14,863 bases of DNA. Origin: an uncultured Altererythrobacter sp. (GTDB lineage Bacteria > Pseudomonadota > Alphaproteobacteria > Sphingomonadales > Sphingomonadaceae). The position numbers were made by a program, and so were the translations under genes. Below the pieces are notes generated by a model. That model was not told the DNA's origin, ran no database searches, and saw only the letters and a list, made by a program, of their open reading frames with translations. Of the stretch, positions 14,436 through 14,863 are shown one piece after another (position 1 is the stretch's first letter; each line of letters opens with the position of its first letter). The stretch spans positions 1-14,863 of the forward strand of contig CAMPGP010000025.1 of NCBI GenBank assembly GCA_946885545.1. The letters are read 5' to 3'.

Positions 14436-14843
14436 TCAGGCGGCCGCGATCCGTGCCGCGTGGTCCTGCACCAGCGCGATCATGTTGGGCACGCCCTGCG
14501 TGCGGTTGGAACTGAGCTGGTTCTTGAGGTCGAACGGCGCGAGCGCGGCCGCCACGTCCATCCGCGCGACCTCGTCGGCCGGCTTGTCCTGAACCGCGGC
14601 GATCACCAGCGCGACGATGCCCTTGGTGATCGCGGCATTGCTGTCGGCGAGGAAGTGGAGGCGTTCGCCCTCGGTCGTGGGATAGACCCACACCGCCGCC
14701 GAGCAACCGCGCACCAGCGTGGCATCGGTCTTGAGCGCATCGGGCATCGGTTCGAGGTCGCGGCCCAGCTCGATCAGCAGGCGATAGCGCTCGTCGCCTT
14801 CGAGGAACTCGTATTCTTCACGGATGTCGTCGAGGGTTCGCAT
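14436..14843 (-). CDS. sufE: SufE-family cysteine desulfurase sulfur acceptor
   Basis: 135 residues, MRTLDDIREEYEFLEGDERYRLLIELG... The SufE core is clear: LVRGCSAAVWVYP with the persulfide-accepting cysteine C47, followed by HFLADSNAAITKGIVALVI and LSSNRTQGVPNMI. SufE takes sulfur from SufS and raises its activity, feeding [Fe-S] assembly on the SUF scaffold. No other suf gene is near, so this sufE is outside the main suf operon. It is the first visible gene of the cluster sufE, DUF454, YdeI-like. No good Shine-Dalgarno precedes the ATG, and the window ends 20 bases upstream, so the promoter is not seen. Confidence 0.96.
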   Translation of the reverse strand: MRTLDDIREEYEFLEGDERYRLLIELGRDLEPMPDALKTDATLVRGCSAAVWVYPTTEGERLHFLADSNAAITKGIVALVIAAVQDKPADEVARMDVAAALAPFDLKNQLSSNRTQGVPNMIALVQDHAARIAAA

Positions 14844-14863
14844 GGGGCGGGAGGTAGGGGGAG

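Overview
The window looks like a chromosomal segment of a GC-rich alphaproteobacterium, most likely a marine-type member of the Sphingomonadales (Erythrobacteraceae-like). This rests on the F1Fo-ATPase zeta subunit (DUF1476), a monothiol Grx4/BolA pair, a CrtZ carotenoid hydroxylase, a possible CtrA half-site ahead of a chemoreceptor, high GC with tight gene packing, and the general character of the proteins. Species level cannot be set from the sequence alone.

Layout. (1) 1-3683, plus strand: the 3' end of a LacI-family regulator, then a very large secreted glucanase that joins a GH3 exo-glucosidase, an ExoP-type C-terminal domain and a GH16 endo-glucanase. Together they suggest local control of beta-glucan (laminarin-like) use. 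(2) 3699-4484, minus strand: a Nudix hydrolase, convergent with the glucanase. (3) 4700-5684, minus strand: ATPase zeta subunit, BolA and Grx4 in a compact cluster ending at a strong hairpin terminator. (4) 5757-9887, minus strand: leuC, a GFA-fold protein, a DNA-deoxyinosine glycosylase, a 56-residue membrane protein, leuD and a quinone oxidoreductase. Four of the five junctions are stop/start overlaps of 1-4 bases. Two leucine-synthesis subunits that must assemble are therefore separated by three unrelated genes. (5) 9958-10314, minus strand: a small exported helical protein with an internal repeat. (6) 10505-11443, plus strand: a hot-dog thioesterase and crtZ. (7) 11444-11927: a gene-free stretch of 484 bases rich in dyads, with a candidate structured RNA and the AT-rich leader of the next gene. 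(8) 11928-13691, plus strand: a methyl-accepting chemotaxis protein with no che genes nearby. (9) 13769-14843, minus strand: sufE, a DUF454/YbaN membrane protein and a YdeI/OmpD-associated protein in a tight cluster.

No tRNA, rRNA, CRISPR array, insertion sequence or phage gene was recognised. Most of the window is conserved housekeeping content. The points most worth a second look are the GH3-GH16 fusion, the interrupted leuC/leuD operon, the glycosylase gene that has no ATG/GTG/TTG start and appears to begin with CTG inside the upstream stop (CTGA), the dyad-rich gap at 11519-11770, and the repeat-containing exported protein. I did not find convincing evidence of a wholly new multi-gene system.
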